This document shows, piece after piece, positions 32,791 through 42,053 of a stretch of 64,000 nt of DNA. The position numbers and the translations under genes are program-made. The notes under the pieces were generated by a model that was not told where the DNA came from, made no database searches, and saw only the letters and a list, made by a program, of their open reading frames with translations. The DNA lies in the NCBI GenBank assembly GCA_040616305.1, contig CP159918.1, forward strand, positions 1,984,001-2,048,000, in the 5' to 3' direction. The stretch comes from UBA1876 sp003446665. Lineage in GTDB: Bacteria; Synergistota; Synergistia; Synergistales; Thermovirgaceae. How positions within the stretch are numbered: position 1 is the stretch's first letter; each line of letters begins with the position of its first letter.

Positions 32791-33879
32791 TTACGCCTCC
32801 CGCTTGATGGATTCTCCGTATATCCTCGGCTCCTCCTCTTTCCGGAGCGCCCTCAGGGCTCCTTCGTTCAAGGCTCTCATCTCGTCTTCTCCCGGATAGA
32901 GCAAAACCGGTGCGATCCACTGAACACGCTCCTGTACCATTTGGACCAGGTCACTGTCGTGAGCGACACCGCCGGTCAAAAGTATGGCATCCACCTTTCC
33001 ACTGAAGGTGGCGGCATAGGAAGCTATCTCCTTTGCTATCTGAAATGCCATGGCGCGAAAAACGAGGTACGCGAATTCGTCACCGCCTTCGATGCGCTTT
33101 TTGACCTCGCGAACGTCGTTGGTCCCGAGATATCCCACCAGACCGCCCTTGCCCACGAGACGACGTCTTACATCCTGCAGGGTATGCTCGCCGCTGAAAC
33201 AAAGCCGCACCAAATCCCCTGCCGGGACCCCGCCCGCACGCTCCGGTGAAAATGGACCGAACTCGTTGGCGTTGTTGAGGTCTGCCATCCGTCCCTTCCG
33301 GTGGGCGCAGACCGTTATGCCACCGCCGAGGTGGGCTACGATTACGTCGAGTTCATCCCAGGCCTTACCCAGGTCCCTGGCCGCGATCCTTACCGTGGCC
33401 TTGACGTTCAGCGTATGGGCGAGCGAGGTCTTGGGCAGTTCGGGAAGGCCCGTAACGCGGGAAATATCGTCCAGTTCGTCCACCGCGATAGGATCGACTA
33501 TAAAAGCAGGAATCCCTCTCGGTTCGGCGATGGTCCTCGCTATGATTCCGCCCAGATTCCCTGCGTGTTCCCAGGGTTTCCCGCGCCGCAAATGCTCGAG
33601 CATGAGGTCGTCGACGATGTAGGTACCTCCAGGGATGGGTTCCAGGATTCCACCGCGCCCCACCACGGCCGAAAGGGCATCCAGGTCGGAACCTTTCTTT
33701 GAAACTATCTTTTCAATGGTCTTCAGACGGTACTCGTATTGGGCCGCGACACTGGGGAAGGCCCCTATTTCCTTCGGATCATGGGATACCGTTTCCTGCC
33801 AGAGCTTGTTATCGTCGACAAACCAGGCTATTTTTGTGCTTGTCGACCCCGGGTTAATCACCAACACCTGAAAAGGCAT
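32791..33879 (-). CDS. buk: Butyrate kinase (copy 2)
   Basis: 362 residues from ATG 33879 (MPFQVLVINPGSTST), chosen for GGGGAGGAGAG upstream; the frame stays open to 34044 but the extra part has no kinase similarity. Motifs VLVINPGSTSTKIAWF, IVAHLGGGITVCAHRKG, NEFGPFSPERAGGVP and ILLTGGVAHDSDLV are intact. Same length as copy 1. First gene of the buk2-ptb2 operon. Confidence 0.94.
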   Translation of the reverse strand: MPFQVLVINPGSTSTKIAWFVDDNKLWQETVSHDPKEIGAFPSVAAQYEYRLKTIEKIVSKKGSDLDALSAVVGRGGILEPIPGGTYIVDDLMLEHLRRGKPWEHAGNLGGIIARTIAEPRGIPAFIVDPIAVDELDDISRVTGLPELPKTSLAHTLNVKATVRIAARDLGKAWDELDVIVAHLGGGITVCAHRKGRMADLNNANEFGPFSPERAGGVPAGDLVRLCFSGEHTLQDVRRRLVGKGGLVGYLGTNDVREVKKRIEGGDEFAYLVFRAMAFQIAKEIASYAATFSGKVDAILLTGGVAHDSDLVQMVQERVQWIAPVLLYPGEDEMRALNEGALRALRKEEEPRIYGESIKREA

Positions 33880-34258
33880 CGTCTCTCCTCCCCGTTCAGT
33901 CAGATCAAGGATGCGGACTTTAGCAAGCCGGCCGGTCTTCACATTCCTCCGTATTCGGAAAAAGCACAAAATACAACAAAAGCACGCGCCACTTGTGCCG
34001 GACGACACGAGTATAAAAGAAAAATTCTCTAAAGGGGACTTCATATAACACGGCTTTTACGATTATCCGGAACTTTTCGTCAAGATAAACGCTGAAATAC
34101 GCGATGGCATACTCATTATACATATTCGTGAAAAAAATTGCAGAACACCCCGTTGAAAGACCTGGCCGGCAAGAAAAGGCACATAACGGGTGCAGTCAGC
34201 GACCCTGTTGATGTATACTCCACACTGGCATCTTCGAAATTTTCAAGGAGGAACCTGC
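33880..34258. other. Divergent intergenic region between buk2 and the class IV aminotransferase
   Basis: 379 bp, AT-richer than its surroundings, no credible gene. Minus strand: TATAAT at 34115-34120 (weak CTGCAA 17 bp before) and TTGACG at 34078-34083 with only a poor -10, possible starts for buk2 with a long leader. Plus strand: TATACT at 34214-34219 may serve the aminotransferase. No repeat or operator stands out. Confidence 0.4.
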
Positions 34259-35083
34259 ATGTCTTTTTGTTATATCGACGGAACCTTCGTCCCCGTCACC
34301 GAAGCCCGTATCCCCGTAACGGACCTTTCGGTACAGCGGGGCATCGGGGTTTTTGAAACCATCCGCACCTACGGGGGCCGCCCCATGGCGCTGTCGAGGC
34401 ACCTCGCGCGCCTCCGGGACTCGGCGGAAAGGTGCGGGATATCGCTTCCCATGAGCCTGGACCAGATGGAAAAGATCATCCGGGAGGGGCTTTTGAAAAC
34501 CGGCGGCGACAGTCGTGCCAGACCTTACATTACCGGGGGAGACGAAATGCGGGAAGGAAATTTCCCGAAGCCGAGGTTCTTCGTTTTCTTCGAACCATTG
34601 AACCCGCCGCCACAAAAACTCTACACAAAAGGCGCGGCCCTGGTTCCCGTCGATATGGAACGCCCCTTGTCCTTTCTCAAGAGCATAAACTACATGCAGG
34701 GCTACCTTCCACTAAGGCAGGATCCGGACGCGCTGGAGATCCTCTACTGTCCCGGCGGAGAGATCACCGAGTCTTCACACAGCAACGCCTTCATGGTCTC
34801 CAAAGGAAAGATCGTGACAGCACCCCTGGACCGCGTCCTCGATGGGACGATGAGAAGCATGACCATAGAAGTAGCCCTGGAAGCCGGTTTCGAGGTGGAA
34901 GAACGCTGTCCCCGGCTCGAGGAGCTCGCCGAGGCACAGGAGTTTTTCATAACGGGAAGCGTAAAGGAAATCTTGCCAGTTACCAGGATCGGAAGGCAGA
35001 CCATCGGGAAAGGGACTCCCGGGCCGGTAGCAGCCATGTTGCGTCACAGGTACCTGCAGAACCTCGACCGCTGGCTCGAATGA
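34259..35083 (+). CDS. Class IV PLP-dependent aminotransferase (branched-chain/D-amino acid type)
   Basis: 274 residues from ATG 34259 (MSFCYIDGTFVPVTE), with AGGAGGAA 7 bases upstream. Landmarks: TDLSVQRGIGVFETIRTYGG (about 24-40), the PLP-binding Lys in SFLKSINYMQGYL (about 142-150), GGEITESSHSNAFMV and the C-terminal FFITGSVKEILPV. The fold covers IlvE, D-amino acid transaminase and aminodeoxychorismate lyase; LKSINYM fits an aminotransferase of branched-chain or D-amino acids. It would supply 2-oxo acids for acyl-CoA formation and the Ptb/Buk route. Exact substrate not decided by sequence. Confidence 0.88.
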   Translation: MSFCYIDGTFVPVTEARIPVTDLSVQRGIGVFETIRTYGGRPMALSRHLARLRDSAERCGISLPMSLDQMEKIIREGLLKTGGDSRARPYITGGDEMREGNFPKPRFFVFFEPLNPPPQKLYTKGAALVPVDMERPLSFLKSINYMQGYLPLRQDPDALEILYCPGGEITESSHSNAFMVSKGKIVTAPLDRVLDGTMRSMTIEVALEAGFEVEERCPRLEELAEAQEFFITGSVKEILPVTRIGRQTIGKGTPGPVAAMLRHRYLQNLDRWLE

Positions 35084-35206
35084 TCTGCCGGGAAAGTCCT
35101 TACTAAAGAAACCAGTTAGTTAACCCAAAAACTTCTTTTTCCATTATAATGAAATAAACAAGTTGTCGGAAAAATCTTCCGTTTTACTTCGGAAGGGAAA
35201 ATTTCG

Positions 35207-36289
35207 ATGAAACCGAAAAAGGCCTCGCTGAAATGCGAAAAACCACGCAAAGGGGAAAAAGACGCTGAAAAAGTTCAAAGGCACCTTTTAAACGGCTTTT
35301 ACGTCGCCGCAATCTTTATATTTGTGTCCTTATTCCCGCCCTCTTTCGCAAATGCCGCAATTTCCGATTTTTTTTACGAACTTTCGCTTCCTCCGGTCTG
35401 GACAGTCACGATTATCGCGACTGTCTTTCTGGCGGCATATTTCATCCTCTTATTTCTACTTACAGGACTGCGTCCCGGAGTCAACCCCGCCCCGGAACCC
35501 GCCACCGAAATGCTGCCTGAAATCGTTTCATCGCCTGCAGAAGCGGGGTTTCTTTTCCGCCTCGAATACGACGACTCCTGCCTCGTCGCTGCGCTGATCC
35601 ATCTCGCCCAGCAGAAAGTAATTTCGATCTCCAGTCATCACCTCGGCTGGATGTTCCACAGGGAATCGCCCTGCCCGGGGACGGTGGCCCCGGAGGAGAG
35701 GTTTATTTTCAAAGCTCTTTTTCAAAAGGGGCAACCGGTCCTGCTCGAAAAAAACGGGGGAGGAGATTTCAGACAAATCAAGCGGGCCTTCAGGCGATTC
35801 ATGAACCGGCATTACGGCCGGAACCTTGCCAAAACCAGGATGACCGCCTTCATTCCCGGCGTCATTCTGGCAGGCTTGGGAGGGATCGCCGTTTCCAGGG
35901 CACCGGGCGCCTCCATGGTCCACATCCTGGTCTATGGCCTGTTTGCGGCGGCGATCCTTTTTACAGGGGCTTTCCTGGTCGTGAAGCCGACATCTTACGC
36001 AAACCGCGGAAACGCGGCTGCGGAATCCCTCAGGCAACACCTGACGGCGACCAGAATCCCGGCGACATCACCTGAAGAGACGCTCCGGCATTTTTATACC
36101 CATCTTCCGCATGCAATAGCCCTGGACGCCGCCAGATGGTGGATCACCCGCAACTGCGAGGCCCTCTATTCGGCGGGTACAAACCCCGCCCAGATCGAGA
36201 CGGAATGGTACTCAAACGGTGAAAAGGGGCTGCATGAACTCGTCTCGCTCGTCGAAGACCTCCTTAAAGCCCTCGCAAAAATGCCCTGA
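35207..36289 (+). CDS. DUF2207-like membrane protein
   Basis: 360 residues. A basic N-terminus, a helix ending in FPPSFANA (signal-like, about 28-50), a second helix at about 68-90, then a soluble stretch beginning SPAEAGFLFRLEYDD and AALIHLAQQKVISISSHH that matches the C-terminal domain of DUF2207 proteins, and a second helix pair at about 210-265. The long extracytoplasmic N-terminal DUF2207 domain of typical members is missing, so this is a short form. Function unknown. Possible -10 TATAAT at 35145-35150, with no good -35. Confidence 0.65.
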   Translation: MKPKKASLKCEKPRKGEKDAEKVQRHLLNGFYVAAIFIFVSLFPPSFANAAISDFFYELSLPPVWTVTIIATVFLAAYFILLFLLTGLRPGVNPAPEPATEMLPEIVSSPAEAGFLFRLEYDDSCLVAALIHLAQQKVISISSHHLGWMFHRESPCPGTVAPEERFIFKALFQKGQPVLLEKNGGGDFRQIKRAFRRFMNRHYGRNLAKTRMTAFIPGVILAGLGGIAVSRAPGASMVHILVYGLFAAAILFTGAFLVVKPTSYANRGNAAAESLRQHLTATRIPATSPEETLRHFYTHLPHAIALDAARWWITRNCEALYSAGTNPAQIETEWYSNGEKGLHELVSLVEDLLKALAKMP

Positions 36290-36316
36290 ACGGCGGACAC
36301 CTTCCACGAAACGGTT

Positions 36317-36345
36317 TTTCGACAAATACCAGAATTTCGTATAAC
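36317..36345 (+). promoter_or_regulatory. Possible promoter of the two-component operon
   Basis: TTTCGA (36317-36322), 17-bp spacer, TATAAC (36340-36345). The -10 is good, the -35 weak; a TATAAT also occurs at 36432-36437 without a partner. Confidence 0.3.
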
Positions 36346-36455
36346 AATGCAGCATTCCCCGCAGCCGACAAACGCCCAAAACCGCGCTTTCGATATTATC
36401 TTTTTGCCACTTCCCAAGGAAAGGCCTTTCGTATAATCTTTTCAGGTCCGAAAGG

Positions 36456-38117
36456 ATGACTGAATTGATGAATGATTTTTTCCCATCAAAGACACGACAG
36501 GCAAGATACAGATCGCAGACCGGGGCCAAGCCAGGCCTACAGACACAGCTCATTCTCGTCCTGCTTTTGGTTTCCGTCACAGGACTTGTAGTGGTGGGCC
36601 TGGTGGCTTCGAGAACAATCGAAACCCAGTTCAAGAAAATAATCGCCAAAAACGCACAGAACATAGCCCTTGCCCTTTCGGAAAATCCGGAAATCCAGAA
36701 AGCACTGGCTAAAGGTGCCGATCAAGGGATCATCCAGGAAATAGCGGAAAAAACCCGCCGCAAGACCGGCGTCAAATCAATCGTAGTTTACGGAAACGAT
36801 GGCACGATCTATTCCCACCCGATCACCTACAGACTAGGCGAAACACTTGTCGACGAAGAGTCAAAAACCGTTCCCGTTTCCGGTATCTGGGGCGCAAGAC
36901 AGATGGAAGGATTGCCGGGAACTTCGATCCGGGCGGAAGCTCCGGTGTTATTCGAAGGAGAGCCGGTCGGAAACATTTACGTTGACGTTCTCGTCAACGA
37001 AATCACCAGCACCAAGTTCAGCCTTTACGGAAAACTTATGCTGGCCCTTTTTACAGGCCTTTCCGTTTCCGTGGTGGCCGCCGTAGTGCTGGCTCAAAGG
37101 GTAAAAGGCATCATTCACGGCATGGAGCCTGGAGAGATCGCCCTGCTACTGAAACAACGCGAGAGTATAATCGAGTCCATAAGAGAAGCGATCATAGCCG
37201 TCGATTCCGACACCAATGTGCTTCTGATAAACAGCGCCGCCCGGAAACTCTTCGGAATCCGAAACGAAATCATCGGCCAACCTGTGGAACCGGTAATACC
37301 GGGCACCGGGCTCCCGCGGGTTTTGAACTCCGGTGAGGCTGAATATGACCGGGAAGTCGATATCGGCGGCAAGAAGGTCATGGCCCAGCGAATACCCATA
37401 AAGGGAAGCGACAGGACCGTGGGTGCCATAGGTAGCTTCAGGGACCTGACGGAAGTCAGGACCCTGGCTGAACAGATCACCGGAGTAACGATGTATGTAG
37501 ACGCACTGAGGGCCCGAAACCATGAATTCCAGAACAAGCTCCAGGCCATCTCGGGCCTTATCCAGCTCGGGGAATATGACCGGGCTCTCTCTTTCATCTC
37601 CGAAACCGTACGGGGAAGACATTCCGAGATTTCTTTCGTGGCAAGAAACATCAAGAACCCTTCTCTCGGCGGGATACTACTAGGCAAAAGCGCAAGGTGT
37701 TCCGAGCTGGGGGTAGATCTTTGGATCTCGCCGGACAGTTCCTGCGGTCCCCTGGAAAACCTTGACGGCCTTTCTTTGGTTATCATCGTCGGAAACCTCA
37801 TCGACAACGCCATCGAGGCAGTTAAGGACTTACCGCGGGATCGCCGCAAAGTGGAGGTCGGTATTTTCGACGAATCAAAACGGTTGCTTATCAACGTCCG
37901 CGACAGCGGCGTCGGCATCGACCCCGAAATACGCGACCGAATTTTCGAGCGCGGATTTTCAACAAAAGCCTCCTCGTACGATAGGGGATACGGACTTTAC
38001 AACGTTCAACTCAGGGTTGAGGCCTTAAAAGGCGACATCGAGGTGGATTCCGTGCCCGGGAGATTTACCGAATTCGTGATAAGCCTGCCGAACTGGAGTG
38101 ATACCGGTGAAAAATGA
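36456..38117 (+). CDS. Sensor histidine kinase of the CitA/DcuS family
   Basis: 553 residues. First membrane helix at about 33-55 (ILVLLLVSVTGLVVVGLVAS), an extracytoplasmic PAS-like sensor to about 180 (TIETQFKKIIAKNAQNIAL, NDGTIYSHPITYRLGE), second helix about 190-210, a cytoplasmic PAS (about 235-330), and a CitA/DcuS kinase core: the phospho-His in ALRARNHEFQNKLQAISGL, N box IIVGNLIDNAIEAVKDL, G boxes VRDSGVGIDPEIRDRIFERGFSTK (given here by its core DSGVGI) and GYGLYNVQ. These kinases sense citrate, fumarate and related acids. ATG 36456 is 1 base after AAAGG; ATG 36468 (MNDFFPSK) has better spacing. It overlaps the response regulator gene; a TAXI-TRAP transporter lies just downstream. Confidence 0.92.
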   Translation: MTELMNDFFPSKTRQARYRSQTGAKPGLQTQLILVLLLVSVTGLVVVGLVASRTIETQFKKIIAKNAQNIALALSENPEIQKALAKGADQGIIQEIAEKTRRKTGVKSIVVYGNDGTIYSHPITYRLGETLVDEESKTVPVSGIWGARQMEGLPGTSIRAEAPVLFEGEPVGNIYVDVLVNEITSTKFSLYGKLMLALFTGLSVSVVAAVVLAQRVKGIIHGMEPGEIALLLKQRESIIESIREAIIAVDSDTNVLLINSAARKLFGIRNEIIGQPVEPVIPGTGLPRVLNSGEAEYDREVDIGGKKVMAQRIPIKGSDRTVGAIGSFRDLTEVRTLAEQITGVTMYVDALRARNHEFQNKLQAISGLIQLGEYDRALSFISETVRGRHSEISFVARNIKNPSLGGILLGKSARCSELGVDLWISPDSSCGPLENLDGLSLVIIVGNLIDNAIEAVKDLPRDRRKVEVGIFDESKRLLINVRDSGVGIDPEIRDRIFERGFSTKASSYDRGYGLYNVQLRVEALKGDIEVDSVPGRFTEFVISLPNWSDTGEK

Positions 38118-38790
38118 AATCCGAGTCCTGATAGTAGAAGATGATCCCATGGTCGCGGAAATTTACCGCAGGTTTCTCTGTCACATGGAAGGCTTTTGCG
38201 TAATCGGGCAGGCACAGGACGGAAGAACCGCCCTTGAAATGTTAGGCCGCCTGAAGGCCGACCTCGTCATTCTGGACATCTTCATGCCCGAACTCGACGG
38301 TATTGAAACACTGAAAAAACTCCGAGCCAGAGGAGACGGTGTAGACGTAATCGTCATTTCAGCCGCCCAAGAAACGGAAACCGTCAACGAAGTCATCCGG
38401 TCCGGGGCCTTTGACTACATCGTCAAGCCCTTTGAATTCGAACGGTTTCGTTCCACCCTGGAGTCATACAAGGAATTCTACGGACGCCTGCTCACCAGGC
38501 AAAAGAAGTTTACCCAGGAAGAAGTGGACGACCTCTATCGCCTTAAGAGGAAAAACCCGGTTTCATGTCTCCCCAAGGGACTTAACGAACTCACACTCTC
38601 CAAGGTCGAAGACCTGCTGCGAAAGAAGGACCGGCCACTCTCCGCCGAGGAAACGGCAAATTCAATAGGTGTTTCGAGGGTAACGGCCAGGCGTTATCTG
38701 GAATACCTCGCCGCCCGGGGCGACGCCATGGTGGAAAGGTCCTACGGCGACGTTGGACGACCGGTGAATACCTACAGACTTACTCGCTGA
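38107..38790 (+). CDS. Response regulator of the CitB/DcuR family
   Basis: 227 residues from GTG 38107 (VKNEIRVLIVEDDPM), 8 bases after GGAG; GTG 38098 is the alternative. Receiver domain about 1-120 with acidic pocket IVEDDPM and phospho-Asp in ADLVILDIFMPELDGIE; output domain with a helix-turn-helix (RPLSAEETANSIGVSRVTA, about 180-200) typical of CitB/DcuR. The start lies inside the end of the kinase gene, so translation is coupled. Probable target: the TAXI-TRAP genes, whose upstream region holds repeated boxes. Confidence 0.92.
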   Translation: MKNEIRVLIVEDDPMVAEIYRRFLCHMEGFCVIGQAQDGRTALEMLGRLKADLVILDIFMPELDGIETLKKLRARGDGVDVIVISAAQETETVNEVIRSGAFDYIVKPFEFERFRSTLESYKEFYGRLLTRQKKFTQEEVDDLYRLKRKNPVSCLPKGLNELTLSKVEDLLRKKDRPLSAEETANSIGVSRVTARRYLEYLAARGDAMVERSYGDVGRPVNTYRLTR

Positions 38791-38798
38791 GAACGTTT

Positions 38799-38919
38799 TT
38801 GTTCATTTAGTTCATAATAGACCTCTCTATAAAGACAGGTCTTCCATAAAATTCGGCACTGCTTCCAGTGAACAAAACCAAATAAAACCTTTTCTTTTTT
38901 ACAAAACTCTTGTTCATTT
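38799..38919. promoter_or_regulatory. Repeated TTGTTCATTT boxes upstream of the TAXI-TRAP genes
   Basis: TTGTTCATTT occurs at 38799-38808 and 38910-38919, and an inverted near-copy (GTGAACAAAA) at 38868-38877. The last direct copy covers the -35 region of the promoter below. They lie in the 197-bp gap between the response regulator gene and its likely target, so they are good candidate binding sites for it. Confidence 0.5.
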
Positions 38920-38938
38920 CCGTCGCGGAACATACGAT
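38910..38938 (+). promoter_or_regulatory. Candidate promoter of the TAXI-TRAP operon
   Basis: TTGTTC (38910-38915), 17-bp spacer, TACGAT (38933-38938). Weak boxes, as expected for an activator-dependent promoter; the -35 coincides with a TTGTTCATTT repeat. Confidence 0.4.
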
Positions 38939-38987
38939 CGATACAGAAACAGTCTCGAACAAATCTAATGTTGGGAGTGATTTTTTC

Positions 38988-39962
38988 ATGAAGAAGGTTC
39001 TAATACTTGCCACGGCGATCATGGTGGCCTTTTCAGGTGCCGCTTTGGCCGCCGAAGCTGACTGGCCTCCGCAGATTAGGTTCATGGCCGGGCCGCCCGG
39101 AGGCAACTGGTTCGCCCTTGGCGGGACCCTTGCCGACATGTGGACGAAAAACGTTGTTCCGACGACAAGCGGTACGGGAGGCGGCGTTAGCAATATCATC
39201 AACGTCGATCGCGGAAAAGGCGACCTGGCTCTTTCGGTAACCTCGGTCCTCGGTGCGGGACAAGCGGGCGAAGCACCCTTCAAGGCTCCTATGAAAAACG
39301 CAAAGCTTTTCGCCAACCTCTATCGCCAGTACACTTACTTCATCATGCGCAAAGATTACGCGGAGGCAAACGGCATCTCAACCATAGGTGACATCATGGA
39401 GAAAAAACTTCCCATCCGCATGGCAACACTCAAACCCGGCACCTCGTCGGAATTCGTCATCAGCTCGATCTTCAAAAGAGGCTTCGGCGTATCCTGGGAT
39501 GATATCAAGGACTGGGGCGGCTCGGTGGAATATGCCTCTTACGATGACGGCGCAAATCTTTTGGCCGACAACCACATAGACATGTTCGCCTTCGCAGTAG
39601 GACGCGCTGCGTCCATAGTGATGAAGATAGAATCCCAGACGGACATCGTCATTTTGCCCGTGGACGAAAAAGCCCGCGAGGCGATGAAAACCTCCCTCGG
39701 CACCACCACCTTCAACGTAGACAAGAACGTTTACAAGTCGGTGACGGGTGATGTGCCGGTCGTCGGAGACTACACCTGCATCATAGTAAGGGGCGACCTC
39801 CCTGACGACCTCGTGTACGCCATGGCCAAATCGCTTTGGGAAAACAAGGATCCCCTCTCAAAATCCATCACGGACATCGCCGAATTGAACCCTGCAGAAG
39901 CAATTTCCGAGGGAGTGGAAGCTCATCCCGGAGCCGTCAAATTCTGGGATGAAATCAAATAA
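38988..39962 (+). CDS. TAXI family TRAP transporter substrate-binding protein
   Basis: 324 residues from ATG 38988 (MKKVLILATAIMVAF), with GGGAGTGA upstream. Signal peptide ends ALAAEA; the mature start IRFMAGPPGGNWFALGGTLAD is the TAXI hallmark, followed by SGTGGGVSNIINVDRGKGDLA (core GGGVSNI). TAXI proteins bind glutamate, other dicarboxylates or related acids outside the cell. Next gene is the matching fused permease; a strong hairpin separates them, and a CitA/CitB-like system lies upstream. Confidence 0.92.
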   Translation: MKKVLILATAIMVAFSGAALAAEADWPPQIRFMAGPPGGNWFALGGTLADMWTKNVVPTTSGTGGGVSNIINVDRGKGDLALSVTSVLGAGQAGEAPFKAPMKNAKLFANLYRQYTYFIMRKDYAEANGISTIGDIMEKKLPIRMATLKPGTSSEFVISSIFKRGFGVSWDDIKDWGGSVEYASYDDGANLLADNHIDMFAFAVGRAASIVMKIESQTDIVILPVDEKAREAMKTSLGTTTFNVDKNVYKSVTGDVPVVGDYTCIIVRGDLPDDLVYAMAKSLWENKDPLSKSITDIAELNPAEAISEGVEAHPGAVKFWDEIK

Positions 39963-40005
39963 ACATCCCTTGAGAAAAAACAGACAATCGTAACAGTAAT
40001 GAAAG

Positions 40006-40039
40006 GCAGGGCAGGGGCTGGACTTCCCTGCCCCTGCCT
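40006..40039 (+). terminator. Attenuator hairpin between TAXI binding protein and permease
   Basis: GC-rich stem of about 12 bp (GGCAGGGCAGGG with CCCTGCCCCTGCC, one bulged C), no T tract. Same placement as the hairpin between tctC and tctB; may stabilise the 3' end of the binding-protein message. Confidence 0.5.
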
Positions 40040-40057
40040 GGTACTGGAGGGCTTCAT

Positions 40058-41932
40058 ATGCGAACTTTGAGTGGGAAAACACAGGCATTCATGTACGTCT
40101 ACATCATCCTCATGGGAATTTTCCATCTTTACACGGCTGTTTTCGGAACTTACGAAGCCTACCTGCAAAGGATGATCCACTTGGCCTGGGTTCTGCCCAT
40201 GGCGTTCATCTTCTATCCCGCGACTAAAAATTCACCGATGGATCAGCCCACGAGGCTGGACTGGCTTCTCGCGACGGTTTCCGTAATCCCGGGCATTTAC
40301 GGCATTGTCTACTACGGTGAAATAGTGGTTCGAATAACCCAGGTGGATCCCCTGACGCCTGCGCAGCTTTGGCTCGGTATACTTTTGACTTTCATTCTGC
40401 TTGAGGCCACACGCCGCGTTGTCGGTCTGCCCCTCACACTCATCGCGGCATTTTTCGCAGGCTACATGTATTTCGGGACCTACCTTCCCGGCATTCTCAA
40501 GGGGCTCCAGTTCACCCTTCCCGAAGTTATAGAGGAAATCTACCTCACCGGTGAGGGAATTTTCTCCATACCTCTCGGTGTATCGGCAACGTTTGTCATG
40601 ATTTTTCTTATTTTCGGCGGATTTCTCGAGAAAAGCGGAATCGGAGAATACTTCATGGAATTCGCACAGGCTTTCGCAGGCACCACGCCCGGTGGACCGG
40701 CCAAGATCGCAGTCGTCAGTTCATGCCTGTTTGGGTCCATATCGGGATCGGCAGTGGCAAACGTTTACGGGACGGGGACATTTACCATCCCGTTGATGAA
40801 AAGACTGGGCTACCAACCTTATTTCGCGGGAGCCGTGGAAGCCGTCGCCAGTTCCGGCGGTCAAATCATGCCCCCCATTATGGGAGCCGGGGCCTTTATC
40901 ATGGCATCCCTGCTCGGGATCCAGTTCCGGGAGGTTATTATCGCCGCAGCCTTACCAGCTTTGCTTTACTACGGGGCAGTCTTCCTTATGGTTCACCTTC
41001 GCGCCATAAAGCTTGGCCTCCGGGGGCTCAAACCGGAAGAACTTCCCTCCAAAAGATACGTCCTCAAGCACTCGTATAAGCTAATCCCCATCGCCGGACT
41101 CTTGTGGATGCTTTTGACGGGCTACACCCCCATGCTTGCGGCAGTCATCGGTATCGGTATGGCCTGGGTGGTTTCGCTCTTCGACCCCCGGCACCGCATG
41201 GGACCAAGGGAAATACTCGACGCCATTTACAGTGGGGCCTCGAACATTACCGTAGTGGCGATAGCCTGCGCTGCGGCCGGAATCATCGTTGGTTCCGTGT
41301 CGCTTACCGGCATAGGGTTCAAGTTTGTAGGGCTTATCTTCTCCCTGGCCAGAGACATTCCCTTTCTGGCGCTGATACTGATAATGCTCGTCTCGCTCAT
41401 TCTGGGCATGGGTCTCCCGACTACAGCCGCCTACATCCTTGCAGCCGCCCTTGGGGTTCCGGCCCTGACAAGGCTCGGCTTCAATCCCCTGGGAGCACAC
41501 CTGTTCGTCTTCTATTTCGCCATAATCTCAGCTATCACACCGCCTGTGGCTTTGGCAGCCTACGCGGCGAGCTCGGTAGCCGGAGCTCATCCCAATCGGA
41601 CGGGATTCCAGGCCATGCGTCTTGGGATATTGGCTTTTATCGTTCCCTACGCCTTTTGCTATGACCCCGGCCTGATACTGAACGCGGGCCTTTGGGGAAA
41701 CCTGGCCGCCATTGCAGGAGGAATTACCGCTGCGCTTTCATTGGGTTTCGCCATGGAAGGCTTCATGGCTGGACCTCTAAAATCCTACCAGCGCCTGGCC
41801 TTCATAGCGGCAGGGCTTTTCGCATTCACGCCCGTTTTGTACCTAAAGCTTCCGGCCATAGCGGCCACGGTGTTTCTGATCCTGTTGCTCTCGAAAAAAC
41901 GCGGAATTTCCCCTATCGGGGGAAACAATTAG
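40058..41932 (+). CDS. TRAP transporter fused permease (4TM + 12TM, TAXI type)
   Basis: 624 residues, about 16 membrane helices: a DctQ-like part (about 1-160) fused to a DctM-like part. Markers: SSCLFGSISGSAVANVYGT (about 224-242), SSGGQIMPPIMGAGAF, GMGLPTTAAYILAAALGV (about 448-465) and SAITPPVALAAYAASS. It transports the acid captured by the TAXI protein, probably Na+- or H+-coupled. GGAGG precedes the ATG. The chimeric remnant at 21494 contains the equivalent C-terminal part of another such permease. Confidence 0.94.
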   Translation: MRTLSGKTQAFMYVYIILMGIFHLYTAVFGTYEAYLQRMIHLAWVLPMAFIFYPATKNSPMDQPTRLDWLLATVSVIPGIYGIVYYGEIVVRITQVDPLTPAQLWLGILLTFILLEATRRVVGLPLTLIAAFFAGYMYFGTYLPGILKGLQFTLPEVIEEIYLTGEGIFSIPLGVSATFVMIFLIFGGFLEKSGIGEYFMEFAQAFAGTTPGGPAKIAVVSSCLFGSISGSAVANVYGTGTFTIPLMKRLGYQPYFAGAVEAVASSGGQIMPPIMGAGAFIMASLLGIQFREVIIAAALPALLYYGAVFLMVHLRAIKLGLRGLKPEELPSKRYVLKHSYKLIPIAGLLWMLLTGYTPMLAAVIGIGMAWVVSLFDPRHRMGPREILDAIYSGASNITVVAIACAAAGIIVGSVSLTGIGFKFVGLIFSLARDIPFLALILIMLVSLILGMGLPTTAAYILAAALGVPALTRLGFNPLGAHLFVFYFAIISAITPPVALAAYAASSVAGAHPNRTGFQAMRLGILAFIVPYAFCYDPGLILNAGLWGNLAAIAGGITAALSLGFAMEGFMAGPLKSYQRLAFIAAGLFAFTPVLYLKLPAIAATVFLILLLSKKRGISPIGGNN

Positions 41933-41950
41933 AGGCAGCCGATTAGCGAA

Positions 41951-41982
41951 GCCAGGCTCCGCCTTTTTTGACGGGGCCTGGC
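41951..41982 (+). terminator. Hairpin after the fused permease
   Basis: GCCAGGC (41951-41957) pairs with GCCTGGC (41976-41982); the loop holds CCTTTTTTG. Between converging genes. T tract inside the loop rather than after it, so the strength is uncertain. Confidence 0.45.
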
Positions 41983-42053
41983 CCGTTATTTGCTCCTTAC
42001 TGTTCACATCTTCCGGGACGGCCTGCGATCGTTTCGACCTGATGCGGGAGATT

